Assembly: GCA_035637315.1 (NCBI GenBank)
Contig: DASPXK010000424.1
Coordinates: 1 to 12,817, forward strand
DNA: 12,817 nt
From: DASPXK01 sp035637315
GTDB taxonomy: Bacteria; Chloroflexota; UBA6077; JACCZL01
Reading direction: 5' to 3'
In this document: one piece after another, positions 1 to 6,628 of the stretch
Layout: each line of letters starts with the position of its first letter
Position numbering within the stretch: the stretch's first letter is position 1
Program-made: the position numbers and the translations under genes
The notes under the pieces: generated by a model
The model's input: the letters and a program-made list of their open reading frames with translations, nothing else
Database searches by the model: none
What the model was told of the DNA's origin: nothing

Positions 1-924
1 ACGACGGTGGCCAGTTTGCTCGCGGAAGTGCTGCCTGACTTAGTACTGGTCCAGGGCGACACCTGCTCGGCGATGGCGGCCGCCATGGCCGCGTTCTTCG
101 CCCGCGTGCCGGTTGGCCACGTCGAGGCCGGGCTCAGGACCTGGGATTTGAACAACCCATACCCCGAGGAGATGAATCGGCGGGTGATCAGTACCGTCGG
201 GACGCTTCATTTCGCCCCCACGGCCGCCGCCCGTGACGCCCTGCTCTCGGAGGGTGTGCCTCCCGACCGGGTCTACTTGACGGGCAATACCGTCGTCGAT
301 GCCCTCAAGGCGGTGACCGAGCGTGCCGCGCGGGCCGTCCCACCCGTCGAGCCGGGCCGCCGCCTGTTGCTGGTCACCGCCCACCGTCGTGAGAATTTTG
401 GCCGACCGCTCGAGGACATCTGTCGCGCCCTGCGTGCCATCGCCGACCGCCACCCCGAGGTTGACTTGGTCTATCCGGTCCACCTGAATCCCAACGTTCG
501 CGAGCCGGTTTTTCGTTGGCTGGCTGGCCACCCGCGCATCCGCCTGATCGATCCGCTCGACTACCAGACGTTCGTTGGCTATCTGGCCCGCTGCTACTTT
601 GTGCTGTCCGATTCGGGCGGCGTGCAGGAGGAGGCGCCGGTCCTCGGCAAGCCGGTCCTGGTGCTCCGGGTCGAGACCGAACGTCCGGAGGGCATAGCAG
701 CCGGCGCGACGCGGCTGGTGGGGACCGACCCGGCCTGTATCGAGGCCGCCGCGGACGAACTGCTAACGGATCCGGCCGTTTACGCCAGCATGTCCCAGGC
801 TCGCTCGCTCTACGGCGATGGGCATTCCGGTCGGCGGATAGTCGAGCTGTGCGCGACTTACCTCGCAAGCCATCCGCCCGCAGGTGTCGGCCGTCGGCAG
901 ACTGCACGAGCTCCGGAAAGCTGA
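1..924 (+). CDS. wecB: UDP-N-acetylglucosamine 2-epimerase (non-hydrolysing), 5'-truncated
   Basis: This enzyme interconverts UDP-GlcNAc and UDP-ManNAc in the cytoplasm, supplying ManNAc-type precursors for surface polysaccharide. The reading frame is open from base 1, so the start lies outside the window. A GTG at base 7 is unlikely to be the true start, because about 307 codons are present against about 370 for the family and the missing part is the N-terminal Rossmann half. Visible family motifs are QGDT near codon 18, HVEAGLRT near codon 40, the HRREN signature at codon 128, PVHLNPNV near codon 160, and DSGGVQEEAP from codon 204 followed by a GKPVLVLR...ERPEG stretch. These are the UDP-binding and catalytic-cleft segments of WecB/MnaA proteins. 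The C-terminal 20 residues are low-complexity and Arg/Ala-rich. The next gene follows after 6 bp, so this is the first visible cistron of a three-gene operon. The family assignment is very secure. Confidence 0.95.
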   Translation, partial: TTVASLLAEVLPDLVLVQGDTCSAMAAAMAAFFARVPVGHVEAGLRTWDLNNPYPEEMNRRVISTVGTLHFAPTAAARDALLSEGVPPDRVYLTGNTVVDALKAVTERAARAVPPVEPGRRLLLVTAHRRENFGRPLEDICRALRAIADRHPEVDLVYPVHLNPNVREPVFRWLAGHPRIRLIDPLDYQTFVGYLARCYFVLSDSGGVQEEAPVLGKPVLVLRVETERPEGIAAGATRLVGTDPACIEAAADELLTDPAVYASMSQARSLYGDGHSGRRIVELCATYLASHPPAGVGRRQTARAPES

Positions 925-930
925 CAGCTG

Positions 931-1917
931 ATGGCTGACGGCCCGTTGGTCAGCATCGTCATCGTCAACTGGAATGGCTGGCATTTCCTGCCAGCCTGCC
1001 TGGACTCGCTGGCTCGCCAGAGCTATTCGGACCACGAGATCCTGATGATCGACAACGCCTCGGAGGATGGCTCGGTGGAGCGGGTCCGAAAGGAGTATCC
1101 GCACGTCCGAATCGTCGAGAACCGAGTCAACGTCGGCTTCGCCATCGCCAACAACCAGGCCCTGGACCACTGCCGCGGCGAGCTGATCGCGCTGCTCAAC
1201 AACGACACCGCCGCCGAGTCGGGCTGGCTGGCGGCGCTGGTCGGCGCCCTCGAAAGTCATCCGAACGCGGCCGGCGTGTGCGGCACCATCGTCGCCCTCG
1301 GCGACCCGGGCCGGGTGGTCTTCACAACCCCCAAGGTCGACCCCTACTCGGCCCGTGCCGTCTGGGTCAACCAGCCTGCGCCGCTCACGCGAGTGGATTA
1401 TCTGTCGGGAAACAGCATGCTGGTCCGCCGGGCGGCGATCGATCGGCTCGGCTTTCTCGATCCAGCATATCTCGCCTATTACGAGGAGACCGACTGGTGC
1501 GCTCGCGCGCTGCGGGCCGGCTACGAGCTGCTGTACGTTCCCGATGCGATCGTCGCCCACAAGGAGATGGGCAGCGCGCCCGGCGATTTCCACGCCTACC
1601 AGATGGAGCGCAACCGCGTCCGGTTCGCGCTCAAGAACTTCGACGCCGACCTGCTGCCCTGCTTTCTGGCCCACTACGGCGCGGACACAGCCCGCGCTCT
1701 GGCACGCAACGCCCGTGATGGCCAGCACCAGAGAAGTCGGACCATCAGCCGCGCGCTTGCCTGGAACCTGGCCAACTGGTGGCCCACACTCGTCGCTCGC
1801 CGTCGCGACCTGGCTCGGATCGGCCCGCGAGCGCGCTCCTACAACCGTTCGCTGCCGCTGCGCGATCGAGCCAGTGATGGGAAGGGCGGACTGGTGCCCC
1901 GACTCGCGGTGTCCTGA
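931..1917 (+). CDS. GT2 family glycosyltransferase, rhamnosyltransferase-like
   Basis: This is a predicted cytoplasmic GT-A inverting glycosyltransferase that adds one sugar from a nucleotide donor to a growing polysaccharide. The 328 residues show the GT2 order: an N-terminal VSIVIVNWNG strand (from residue 7), the IDNASEDGS nucleotide-binding turn, NVGFAIANNQ, a DxD-equivalent LLNNDT segment near residue 90, then SGNSMLVRR and the EETDWC acidic motif near residue 187 that carries the likely catalytic base. The NNDT form and the GNSMLVRR...FLDPAYLAYYEETDWC block resemble the WbbL/RfbF rhamnosyltransferase group, but donor and acceptor cannot be read from sequence. ATG is chosen because it lies 6 bp after the epimerase stop with a GGAAAG stretch at 915-920 upstream. 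The TGA stop shares its final A with the ATG of the next gene (TGATG), which suggests translational coupling. No membrane segment is evident. Confidence 0.9.
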   Translation: MADGPLVSIVIVNWNGWHFLPACLDSLARQSYSDHEILMIDNASEDGSVERVRKEYPHVRIVENRVNVGFAIANNQALDHCRGELIALLNNDTAAESGWLAALVGALESHPNAAGVCGTIVALGDPGRVVFTTPKVDPYSARAVWVNQPAPLTRVDYLSGNSMLVRRAAIDRLGFLDPAYLAYYEETDWCARALRAGYELLYVPDAIVAHKEMGSAPGDFHAYQMERNRVRFALKNFDADLLPCFLAHYGADTARALARNARDGQHQRSRTISRALAWNLANWWPTLVARRRDLARIGPRARSYNRSLPLRDRASDGKGGLVPRLAVS

Positions 1918-2525
1918 TGCATGCGCGGGTCCATGGCCTCGCCAAGCGGCTTCAGCCACGGCTGCCTCCTGACCTGCAGCGGCCCCTCGAGCGCGTCTGG
2001 GTCCTGTATCAGGGCTTCGCGTTGTTCATAGCGACCCTGGTCGGCCTGGTGCCTTCTCACCACTTCCGCCGCTTTCTGTACCGACACCTCTTCGGTGTCC
2101 GGATGGGGCGGAACAGCATCATCCACTGGCAGACTCGGTTCTTCCATCCGTCCGGCGTCCAGATCGGTTCGCACTGCAACATCGGGAACAACGCTTTTCT
2201 GGACGGGCGGCGTGGGCTGGTCATCGGCGACTACGTCGCGACGGCGGCCGAGATAATGATTTACACGCTCCAGCACGACGTCGATAGCCCAACCTTCGAC
2301 GTGACAGGTGGGCCGGTGACCGTCGAGGACTACGTCTACATCGGGCCGCGGGCGATCATCCTGCCGGGTGTTCGGATCGGTCTTGGCGCCGTGGTCGCAG
2401 CTGGGGCCGTTGTCACGCAGGACGTGCCGCCTTACGCCATCGTGGGCGGCGTCCCGGCCCGCTTCATCGGCGAACGCACCCACGATCTGCGCTACAGCCC
2501 CGACTTCGCGATGCCGTTTCAGTAG
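1917..2525 (+). CDS. Hexapeptide-repeat (left-handed beta-helix) O-acetyltransferase
   Basis: This is a predicted acetyl-CoA-dependent transferase that O-acetylates a sugar of the glycan built by this locus. It has 202 residues. Roughly 1-60 form a helical, partly hydrophobic N-terminal region, and about 60-190 form a left-handed beta-helix of imperfect hexapeptide turns (GVQIGSHCNIG, GLVIGDYV, VTVEDYVYIGPRAIILPGVRIG, AVVAAGAVV). It ends with the standard AIVGGVPARFIG cap. His120 in the LQHDVDSP segment is in the position of the catalytic His of the WbbJ/maltose acetyltransferase group. The start overlaps the preceding stop by one base, and no strong Shine-Dalgarno is visible, so coupling probably drives translation. 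The last 87 coding bases plus TAG recur, with only two synonymous differences, about 1.6 kb downstream beyond the Fic gene. The acyltransferase class is secure; the substrate is unknown. Confidence 0.9.
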   Translation: MHARVHGLAKRLQPRLPPDLQRPLERVWVLYQGFALFIATLVGLVPSHHFRRFLYRHLFGVRMGRNSIIHWQTRFFHPSGVQIGSHCNIGNNAFLDGRRGLVIGDYVATAAEIMIYTLQHDVDSPTFDVTGGPVTVEDYVYIGPRAIILPGVRIGLGAVVAAGAVVTQDVPPYAIVGGVPARFIGERTHDLRYSPDFAMPFQ

Positions 2526-2527
2526 GG
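2436..2527 (+). repeat. Direct repeat copy 1 (3' end of the acetyltransferase gene)
   Basis: This 92-bp segment comprises the final 29 codons of the acetyltransferase, its TAG and two further G residues. It matches 4035-4126 at a constant offset of 1599 bp. Base-by-base comparison gives 90/92 identity. The two differences are GTC/GTG (Val) and GAA/GAG (Glu), both silent third-position changes. Similarity stops sharply at both ends (ctgag here against aggg in copy 2 on the right, and unrelated bases on the left). This copy completes the intact gene. Confidence 0.95.
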
Positions 2528-2591
2528 CTGAGCACTCGCAGACCGGCGGAGACAGCGCCTGGGCGCAGAGTTGTACTTAACGTTCAGTCTG

Positions 2592-2640
2592 CCCCCCAAA
2601 ATTATACTTTTCGGGGGAAAACTATAATTTCTCCTGGGGG
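2592..2640. terminator. AT-rich near-perfect palindrome; probable bidirectional terminator
   Basis: The arms are 2599-2612 (AAATTATACTTTTC) and 2617-2630 (GAAAACTATAATTT). They pair at 13 of 14 positions (single C/C mismatch at 2607/2622) around a GGGG loop. An outer C-run (2592-2597) can pair with a G-run (2636-2640) across an asymmetric internal loop. The element sits in the 141-bp gap between two convergent stops (2525 plus, 2667 minus), where a bidirectional terminator would be expected. A protein-binding operator or the edge of the inserted cassette is also possible. Both strands contain TATAAT within the palindrome, but no gene starts nearby to make a promoter convincing. Confidence 0.5.
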
Positions 2641-2666
2641 ACGTGGCCCTAAGGGGCACGCTGCAG

Positions 2667-3848
2667 TCACGTCTCCAGCTCGCCGACGGTCCGCAGTATC
2701 TCCTCCGCCATGAACCACTTGCCATACGTGGCGCCAGTGCCGGGCGCAAGGATCCCGGCTTCGACCAGCCTCTGAACATTCTGGCGGGCCGCTGGGTAGG
2801 TAACATCCAAGATGCGCTGGGCGCGTGGGATCGTAATGACGGGAGAGTCAAAGAGGCTGTCCAACAGCCGGAGACCGAGCGCCGACGACCGCGCTCGTGA
2901 CAGTCGCTCTCGCCACTCCTGCTGGAGGTCTTGAAGCCGCTTGGCTCGCTGGACGGCATCTCGGGACTGCTCCGCCACGCCGCGGAGGAAGAATAGCACC
3001 CACTCACGCCACGCGCCCCGCTCACTCACAGCCTGAAGGAGGTCGACGTAGTCGTCTCGGCGGCGCTCGAAGAACGCGCTCAGATACAGCAGCGGGAGAG
3101 ACAGCAGGTCCCAGTGAACCAATACCAAGGAGATCAGCAACCGCCCGATACGCCCATTGCCATCCATGAAGGGGTGAATTGCCTCGAACTGGTAGTGAAT
3201 CAACGCGAGTCTGATCAGCGGCGGATAGGCGTCTTCCGCGTGAAGGTACTTCTCGAACGCGTCCAAGGCCTCGTCCATCTCCGCGATGGGCGGCGGCACA
3301 TACGTAGCCTCGTTCACGGCGCAGCCAGGAGCGCCGATCCAGTTTGGGCGGCTGCGGAATTCCCCTGGCGTGAACTGCTCGCCCCGCACCCCATCCATCA
3401 GGCGCGCGTGGAGCTCAGAGATGAAGCGTCGTCCGATCGGGAGCGTCTTCACGCGCTCGAGCCCGTACTCAAGTGCGTAGACGTAGTTGAGTACTTCCCG
3501 CACATCGGCCTCCGGCGCGGCGGGCTTGAGTCCGGGCAGCGCCAACTGGCCCGCCTCGTAGACATAGAGGTCGGCGACGTCAGCCTGCGTGCCCTCGATA
3601 CGCGACGACAGCACGGCCTCTCTGCGCACGAAGGGGCGGATCAAGAGGTGCGGGTTGGGCAGCATCCGGCCCAGCCCCGCCAACTCCCCGAGGGCGCGGT
3701 CGGCCTGTGAGAGCGTCTGAACGAGCGCTGAGCTGAATTCGAGCGCCGGGGGAAGGGGGTTGGGGACAAATGCCCAGTAGTCGCTGCCATCGTGGCGGCC
3801 CCTAACGAGGTGACCGGCTGGACTGCGCTGAAACTGTGCAATGTTCAC
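2667..3848 (-). CDS. Fic family protein (predicted AMPylator) with C-terminal winged helix
   Basis: Fic proteins transfer AMP, or less often another nucleotide moiety, to hydroxyl side chains of target proteins. From the GTG at 3848 the product has 393 residues. Residues 1-80 match the Fic N-terminal domain (YWAFVPNPLPP). S81-E85-G86 in SSRIEG fits the (S/T)xxxE(G/N) inhibitory-helix motif, whose Glu blocks productive ATP binding. The catalytic loop HPFMDGNGRIGR begins at His225 and is complete, so the enzyme looks competent. The last 60 residues (ITIPRAQRILDVTYPAARQNVQRLV) look like a winged helix-turn-helix. GTG is chosen because similarity to the family begins just after it and a GGAGAG (3858-3863 complement) lies 9 nt upstream. 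The frame stays open upstream to 4082, but those codons run antisense through a duplicated acetyltransferase fragment. The gene has no evident glycan role. Its target is unknown. Confidence 0.9.
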   Translation of the reverse strand: MNIAQFQRSPAGHLVRGRHDGSDYWAFVPNPLPPALEFSSALVQTLSQADRALGELAGLGRMLPNPHLLIRPFVRREAVLSSRIEGTQADVADLYVYEAGQLALPGLKPAAPEADVREVLNYVYALEYGLERVKTLPIGRRFISELHARLMDGVRGEQFTPGEFRSRPNWIGAPGCAVNEATYVPPPIAEMDEALDAFEKYLHAEDAYPPLIRLALIHYQFEAIHPFMDGNGRIGRLLISLVLVHWDLLSLPLLYLSAFFERRRDDYVDLLQAVSERGAWREWVLFFLRGVAEQSRDAVQRAKRLQDLQQEWRERLSRARSSALGLRLLDSLFDSPVITIPRAQRILDVTYPAARQNVQRLVEAGILAPGTGATYGKWFMAEEILRTVGELET

Positions 3849-4034
3849 GTGTCCAGGCTCTCCGTGGTGCGCTAGGCGGTCGCTGGGCGTAAGCCGCTCG
3901 CCAGATGGCTCCCTCGCGCGGATGATCTCACATCCGGCTGCTCCGGGCCGGTTGGTGTCCAGTCGACGTTGATGCTGTGCATCTGCCTTGGGCGATGAGG
4001 CGATCGGTTTTACTAAATGGCTGTTTACAGCGGG
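3849..4034. other. Upstream region of the Fic gene; no gene recognised
   Basis: These 186 bases lie between the Fic start and repeat copy 2. They should hold the Fic promoter on the minus strand, but no convincing -35/-10 pair can be assigned. A lower-GC patch at about 4005-4030 stands out against the surrounding sequence. The minus-strand frame is open through the region, yet its translation resembles nothing recognisable, and I do not call it as coding. Confidence 0.4.
3858..3863 (-). promoter_or_regulatory. Ribosome binding site supporting the GTG start of the Fic gene
   Basis: GGAGAG on the minus strand lies 9 nt before the GTG at 3848. It decides between this start and the longer open frame reaching 4082, whose extra 78 residues include antisense acetyltransferase sequence and resemble no Fic N-terminus. 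Confidence 0.55.
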
Positions 4035-4124
4035 GCCATCGTGGGCGGCGTGCCGGCCCGCTTCATCGGCGAGCGCACCCACGATCTGCGCTACAGCCCC
4101 GACTTCGCGATGCCGTTTCAGTAG
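4017..4124 (+). pseudogene. Acetyltransferase 3'-end remnant with a fortuitous ATG
   Basis: The second copy of the acetyltransferase tail (from 4035) is preceded in the same frame by ATG GCT GTT TAC AGC GGG. This gives a 35-codon frame that begins MAVYSG and then runs AIVGGVPARF... to the identical terminal residues MPFQ and TAG. It contains only the C-terminal cap and tail of the enzyme, with no beta-helix body and no catalytic His, so it cannot be an active acetyltransferase. It is best read as a gene fragment. Its stop is 10 bp from the stop of the convergent glycosyltransferase gene, which probably reflects the original gene spacing. No ribosome binding site is evident upstream of the ATG. 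Confidence 0.7.
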
Positions 4125-4126
4125 GG
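4035..4126 (+). repeat. Direct repeat copy 2 (duplicated acetyltransferase 3' end)
   Basis: This is the partner of 2436-2527: 92 bp at 90/92 identity, with both mismatches at synonymous third positions (GTG for GTC, GAG for GAA). It lies 8 bp before the stop codon of the minus-strand glycosyltransferase. The flanking bases on both sides differ from those around copy 1, so the repeat boundaries are sharp. Confidence 0.95.
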
Positions 4127-4134
4127 AGGGCGCC

Positions 4135-6540
4135 TTACCCCACTGGATTCGCGGAGACCGCCTGGGTTTGCTCGCGCGAGGCTGGCTCGGCGCAGTTTGG
4201 CGATGCTCGGGGCCGAGCGGCCAGGCTCGCCTCGATCTGGGCGCTGATCGCGTTTGCCCGCGCCTGCCAGGTATGCTGGGCGGCGAACCCCAGCTGCTGG
4301 CGACGGCGAGCCTCCCCGCCAGGGTCGAGGAGATGGCCTTCCACCGCCTCGACGGCTTGCTCTGGCGTCGTTACTATGTCCACCAGGTCGCCGCACTTGG
4401 CCAGCTCGGGCAGTGGAGTGGCGATGACGGGCTTGCCGGCCGCCAGGTACTCGTACACCTTGACCGGGTCAACTGCCCGCGTCAGCTCGCTGTCGACCAG
4501 CGGCAGCAGACACGCGTCGGCGTGCTGGAGATAGGCCGGCAGTGACTCGTAAGGCTGCCAACCGAGCAGGTGCACGTTGGCCAGTCCCGAGACCTGCTCC
4601 AGGTCTGCCCGTACGACCGTGCCGACCAGCGCCACGGACCAGTTGGGTCGGGCCCGAGCGATGCCGGCCACCAGCGCCATGTCCACCCACCAGCCGAGCA
4701 TGCCGTAGAACAGCAGCCGGGGACGTGGCAGCAGCGCCAGCTCGCGAGGTATCTCGAGCGGCCGGATGGCCGCCGTGGCGAATCGCTCGAACTCGCACGC
4801 GTTCGGGACCAGGAAAGCGCGCGCGCCTGCCTCCAGACCCCGCTTGTGGAGGTCCTCGCCCGACGCGAAGACGAGGTCCGCCCGGCGGAGCAGACTGCGC
4901 TCCGCATCCTCAAGCGCCTGCTGGGCCGCCCCGGATGTGAAGGCGGGATGGTCGTCCATCCGGTCGTAGCAGACCAGGGCCTCACCGTATTTGCCGATCT
5001 GCGAGGCCTGATCCGGGTGGCTGAGCCACAGCACGACTGGCCGCTGGGGATCGAGATACTGCCGGACGACCGCCGTCGCCCTGCGCTCGTTGGCCCGCGC
5101 CACCGCGGGGAGTCGACCCGGCGACAGTATCCGCGGTCGGATAATCGTTAGCCGCTCGTTCAGCTGCTCGGCCACTGGTCGCAGGCGGCGGCCGCGCTGG
5201 CGTACCAGACGGCTGAGCGGAAGCGGGCGGACGTACAGAACGTCGTAGCGTCGACTGAGCTCGCTGGCCAGATGTTGTGGGCGCTGTCGGAGGCCCTCCC
5301 AATCGGTCAGCCCCCAGTAGACGATCTGACAGTCCATGGTTTGAGGGTCGGGCCGGATCGAGCTGGCCAGCGCCATGGCCGTCTCACGTGGCAGGAGGGC
5401 CGGCGGGCGGCGCACGGCGTCGGAGAGCCGGCGCTCGCGCTCGCTCAGCACAGGTGACTCAGGGCGGCCGGTAGCTCTGAGGATATGGGCCTCGAGCTCG
5501 CCGACGATATCGCGCCACTGGTACCTGGCCGCGAAGGATCGATAGTCGCGGTCGCGCCTGGTCTTCGCCTCCTCGATCGCATCGTCCAACGGCTGGTCGG
5601 TCCCATCGTTGGCATAGAAGGTGACCATGTCGCCGTACATGTCGGCGATGCCCTCGTTGCGATATGTTACGACCGGCAGTCCGGCCAGAAAGTATTCGAG
5701 GATCTTGATTGGCATCGCGTACCGAACGACAGGATGAGTGTGTTTGAAGGGCACGAGGCCCACCTCGGCTCGCGACAGCCACTGATTGGCGAGCTGCTTA
5801 TCGATCTGCGGAATCCAGAGCAGGTTGGGCCGAGCCGCCTCGAGGAAGCGAGCCCGGTTATCGCCCTGGTCGACGTCCATTGGGCCGATCAGCAGGATGC
5901 GATGCCGCGAGCTGAGGATCGCGTCCATGTCGAACCACTTCGCGATGTTGGACAGCACGACCGCGTCGAAAAGCTTGTCGACCGCTAGGGGCTGGAACTG
6001 ATCCAGGTCGGCTCCGTTTGGGATGAAGACTCCTTCGGGATCGCGACGCGCAGCGGTTCGCTGGATATAGCTGGTGAAGGCCCCGTCGCGGCGCAGCGCC
6101 TCCATGTCACGCACGAACTGCTCGGTCAGCACGTGCTCCATCAAATGGGTATCGTCGACGTGGTCGTAGGCGAACGGAATGCCGAGCGCCCGGACAACTG
6201 GCGCGTACTCGGTAGCCAGCACGATCGCGAAATCCAGGTCCAGCTGGCGCACGAGATGGGTCGCCAGGGGCTGAAGGAATCGGTTGAGGGGCAGCAGGTG
6301 CGCGTAAGCGCGGAACGGCGGGACGACCATCGGTCGCAGCGCCGTGATCCTCGGACCCACCGCCCGAAGCGGCGGGCGCAGATGGAGCGCGCGCCTCAAC
6401 CGCCCCGCCCGCGTCCCAGACACGTCAGCCGGCTCGATGTAGAAGATCGTGTGCCCGCGCGCGGCCAGTTCCTCGGCGAACTTGTGCGGCCGCTGGTGGA
6501 TGAAATCCCACTCGATCAGGCTGAAGATGCCTATCCGCAT
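4135..6540 (-). CDS. Tandem two-domain GT4-like glycosyltransferase
   Basis: This 801-residue protein consists of two consecutive GT-B glycosyltransferase units. Unit 1 (about 1-375) opens with IEWDFIHQRPHKFAEEL and has the C-terminal donor-site motif PIKILEYFLAGLPVV with Glu282. Unit 2 (about 402-780) opens with GLTDWEGLRQRPQHLASEL and has PVKVYEYLAAGKPVI with Glu697. The shared W-x-x-x-x-QRP-H/Q opening (Gln16, Gln419) and matching E-motifs point to an internal duplication, although the halves are now well diverged. Single-unit GT4 enzymes are about 370-400 residues, so this is double length. Met402 sits exactly at the start of unit 2 and could be a secondary start. It probably adds two sugars, or one unit is regulatory. 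ATG at 6540 is supported by GGAG 5 nt upstream. No signal peptide or membrane span is seen, and the last 25 residues are a polar tail. Confidence 0.88.
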   Translation of the reverse strand: MRIGIFSLIEWDFIHQRPHKFAEELAARGHTIFYIEPADVSGTRAGRLRRALHLRPPLRAVGPRITALRPMVVPPFRAYAHLLPLNRFLQPLATHLVRQLDLDFAIVLATEYAPVVRALGIPFAYDHVDDTHLMEHVLTEQFVRDMEALRRDGAFTSYIQRTAARRDPEGVFIPNGADLDQFQPLAVDKLFDAVVLSNIAKWFDMDAILSSRHRILLIGPMDVDQGDNRARFLEAARPNLLWIPQIDKQLANQWLSRAEVGLVPFKHTHPVVRYAMPIKILEYFLAGLPVVTYRNEGIADMYGDMVTFYANDGTDQPLDDAIEEAKTRRDRDYRSFAARYQWRDIVGELEAHILRATGRPESPVLSERERRLSDAVRRPPALLPRETAMALASSIRPDPQTMDCQIVYWGLTDWEGLRQRPQHLASELSRRYDVLYVRPLPLSRLVRQRGRRLRPVAEQLNERLTIIRPRILSPGRLPAVARANERRATAVVRQYLDPQRPVVLWLSHPDQASQIGKYGEALVCYDRMDDHPAFTSGAAQQALEDAERSLLRRADLVFASGEDLHKRGLEAGARAFLVPNACEFERFATAAIRPLEIPRELALLPRPRLLFYGMLGWWVDMALVAGIARARPNWSVALVGTVVRADLEQVSGLANVHLLGWQPYESLPAYLQHADACLLPLVDSELTRAVDPVKVYEYLAAGKPVIATPLPELAKCGDLVDIVTTPEQAVEAVEGHLLDPGGEARRRQQLGFAAQHTWQARANAISAQIEASLAARPRASPNCAEPASREQTQAVSANPVG

Positions 6541-6545
6541 TCAAG

Positions 6546-6549
6546 CTCC
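6546..6549 (-). promoter_or_regulatory. Shine-Dalgarno of the tandem glycosyltransferase
   Basis: GGAG on the minus strand lies 5 nt before the ATG at 6540. This is one of the few clear ribosome binding sites in the window and it fixes the start. Most other genes here appear to be translationally coupled. Confidence 0.6.
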
Positions 6550-6588
6550 AGCGACGTCATGCCACCCCAGCGTCGGGCGCAGGGATGG

Positions 6589-6617
6589 TTGACAAAGTAC
6601 CACGGAGTGCCGACAAT
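6589..6617 (+). promoter_or_regulatory. Sigma70-type promoter for the methyltransferase gene
   Basis: A perfect TTGACA (6589-6594) is followed after 17 bp by GACAAT (6612-6617, 4/6 to TATAAT) in the 88-bp divergent gap. Transcription would be expected to start near 6624, only about 5 nt before the ATG at 6629. No Shine-Dalgarno is visible there, so the transcript may be leaderless or nearly so. Confidence 0.6.
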
Positions 6618-6628
6618 ACGCACCCGCG

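Larger units (their letters stand above)
2528..4126. mobile_element. Candidate inserted Fic cassette bounded by 92-bp direct repeats
   Basis: This segment (unique DNA 2528-4034 plus repeat copy 2) holds one complete gene, the minus-strand Fic protein, between two copies of the acetyltransferase 3' end. Copy 2 ends only 8 bp before the stop codon of the following minus-strand glycosyltransferase. The simplest ancestral arrangement is therefore an acetyltransferase directly convergent with that glycosyltransferase, later split by about 1.6 kb that duplicated and so preserved the gene end. This resembles integrations that regenerate the 3' end of the target gene. No integrase, transposase or terminal inverted repeat is visible, so the mechanism is open. 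A tandem acetyltransferase duplication with the second copy mostly replaced would leave the same structure. Confidence 0.45.

Noticed and set aside
763..1959. 398-codon minus-strand open frame opposite the GT2 gene
   Set aside because: Its translation is low-complexity and rich in Arg, Ala and Gly with no recognisable domain, while the plus strand encodes an unmistakable GT2 with coupled neighbours. It is a GC-driven antisense shadow.
2571..2608. Possible plus-strand promoter (TTGTAC ... TATACT) in the convergent gap
   Set aside because: The spacing is about 26 bp and no plus-strand gene follows, so the AT-rich match is better explained by the palindrome.
3849..4082. N-terminal extension of the Fic protein to 471 residues
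   Set aside because: The extra 78 codons partly run antisense through the duplicated acetyltransferase tail and resemble no Fic N-terminus. The GTG at 3848 has a ribosome binding site and starts where family similarity begins.
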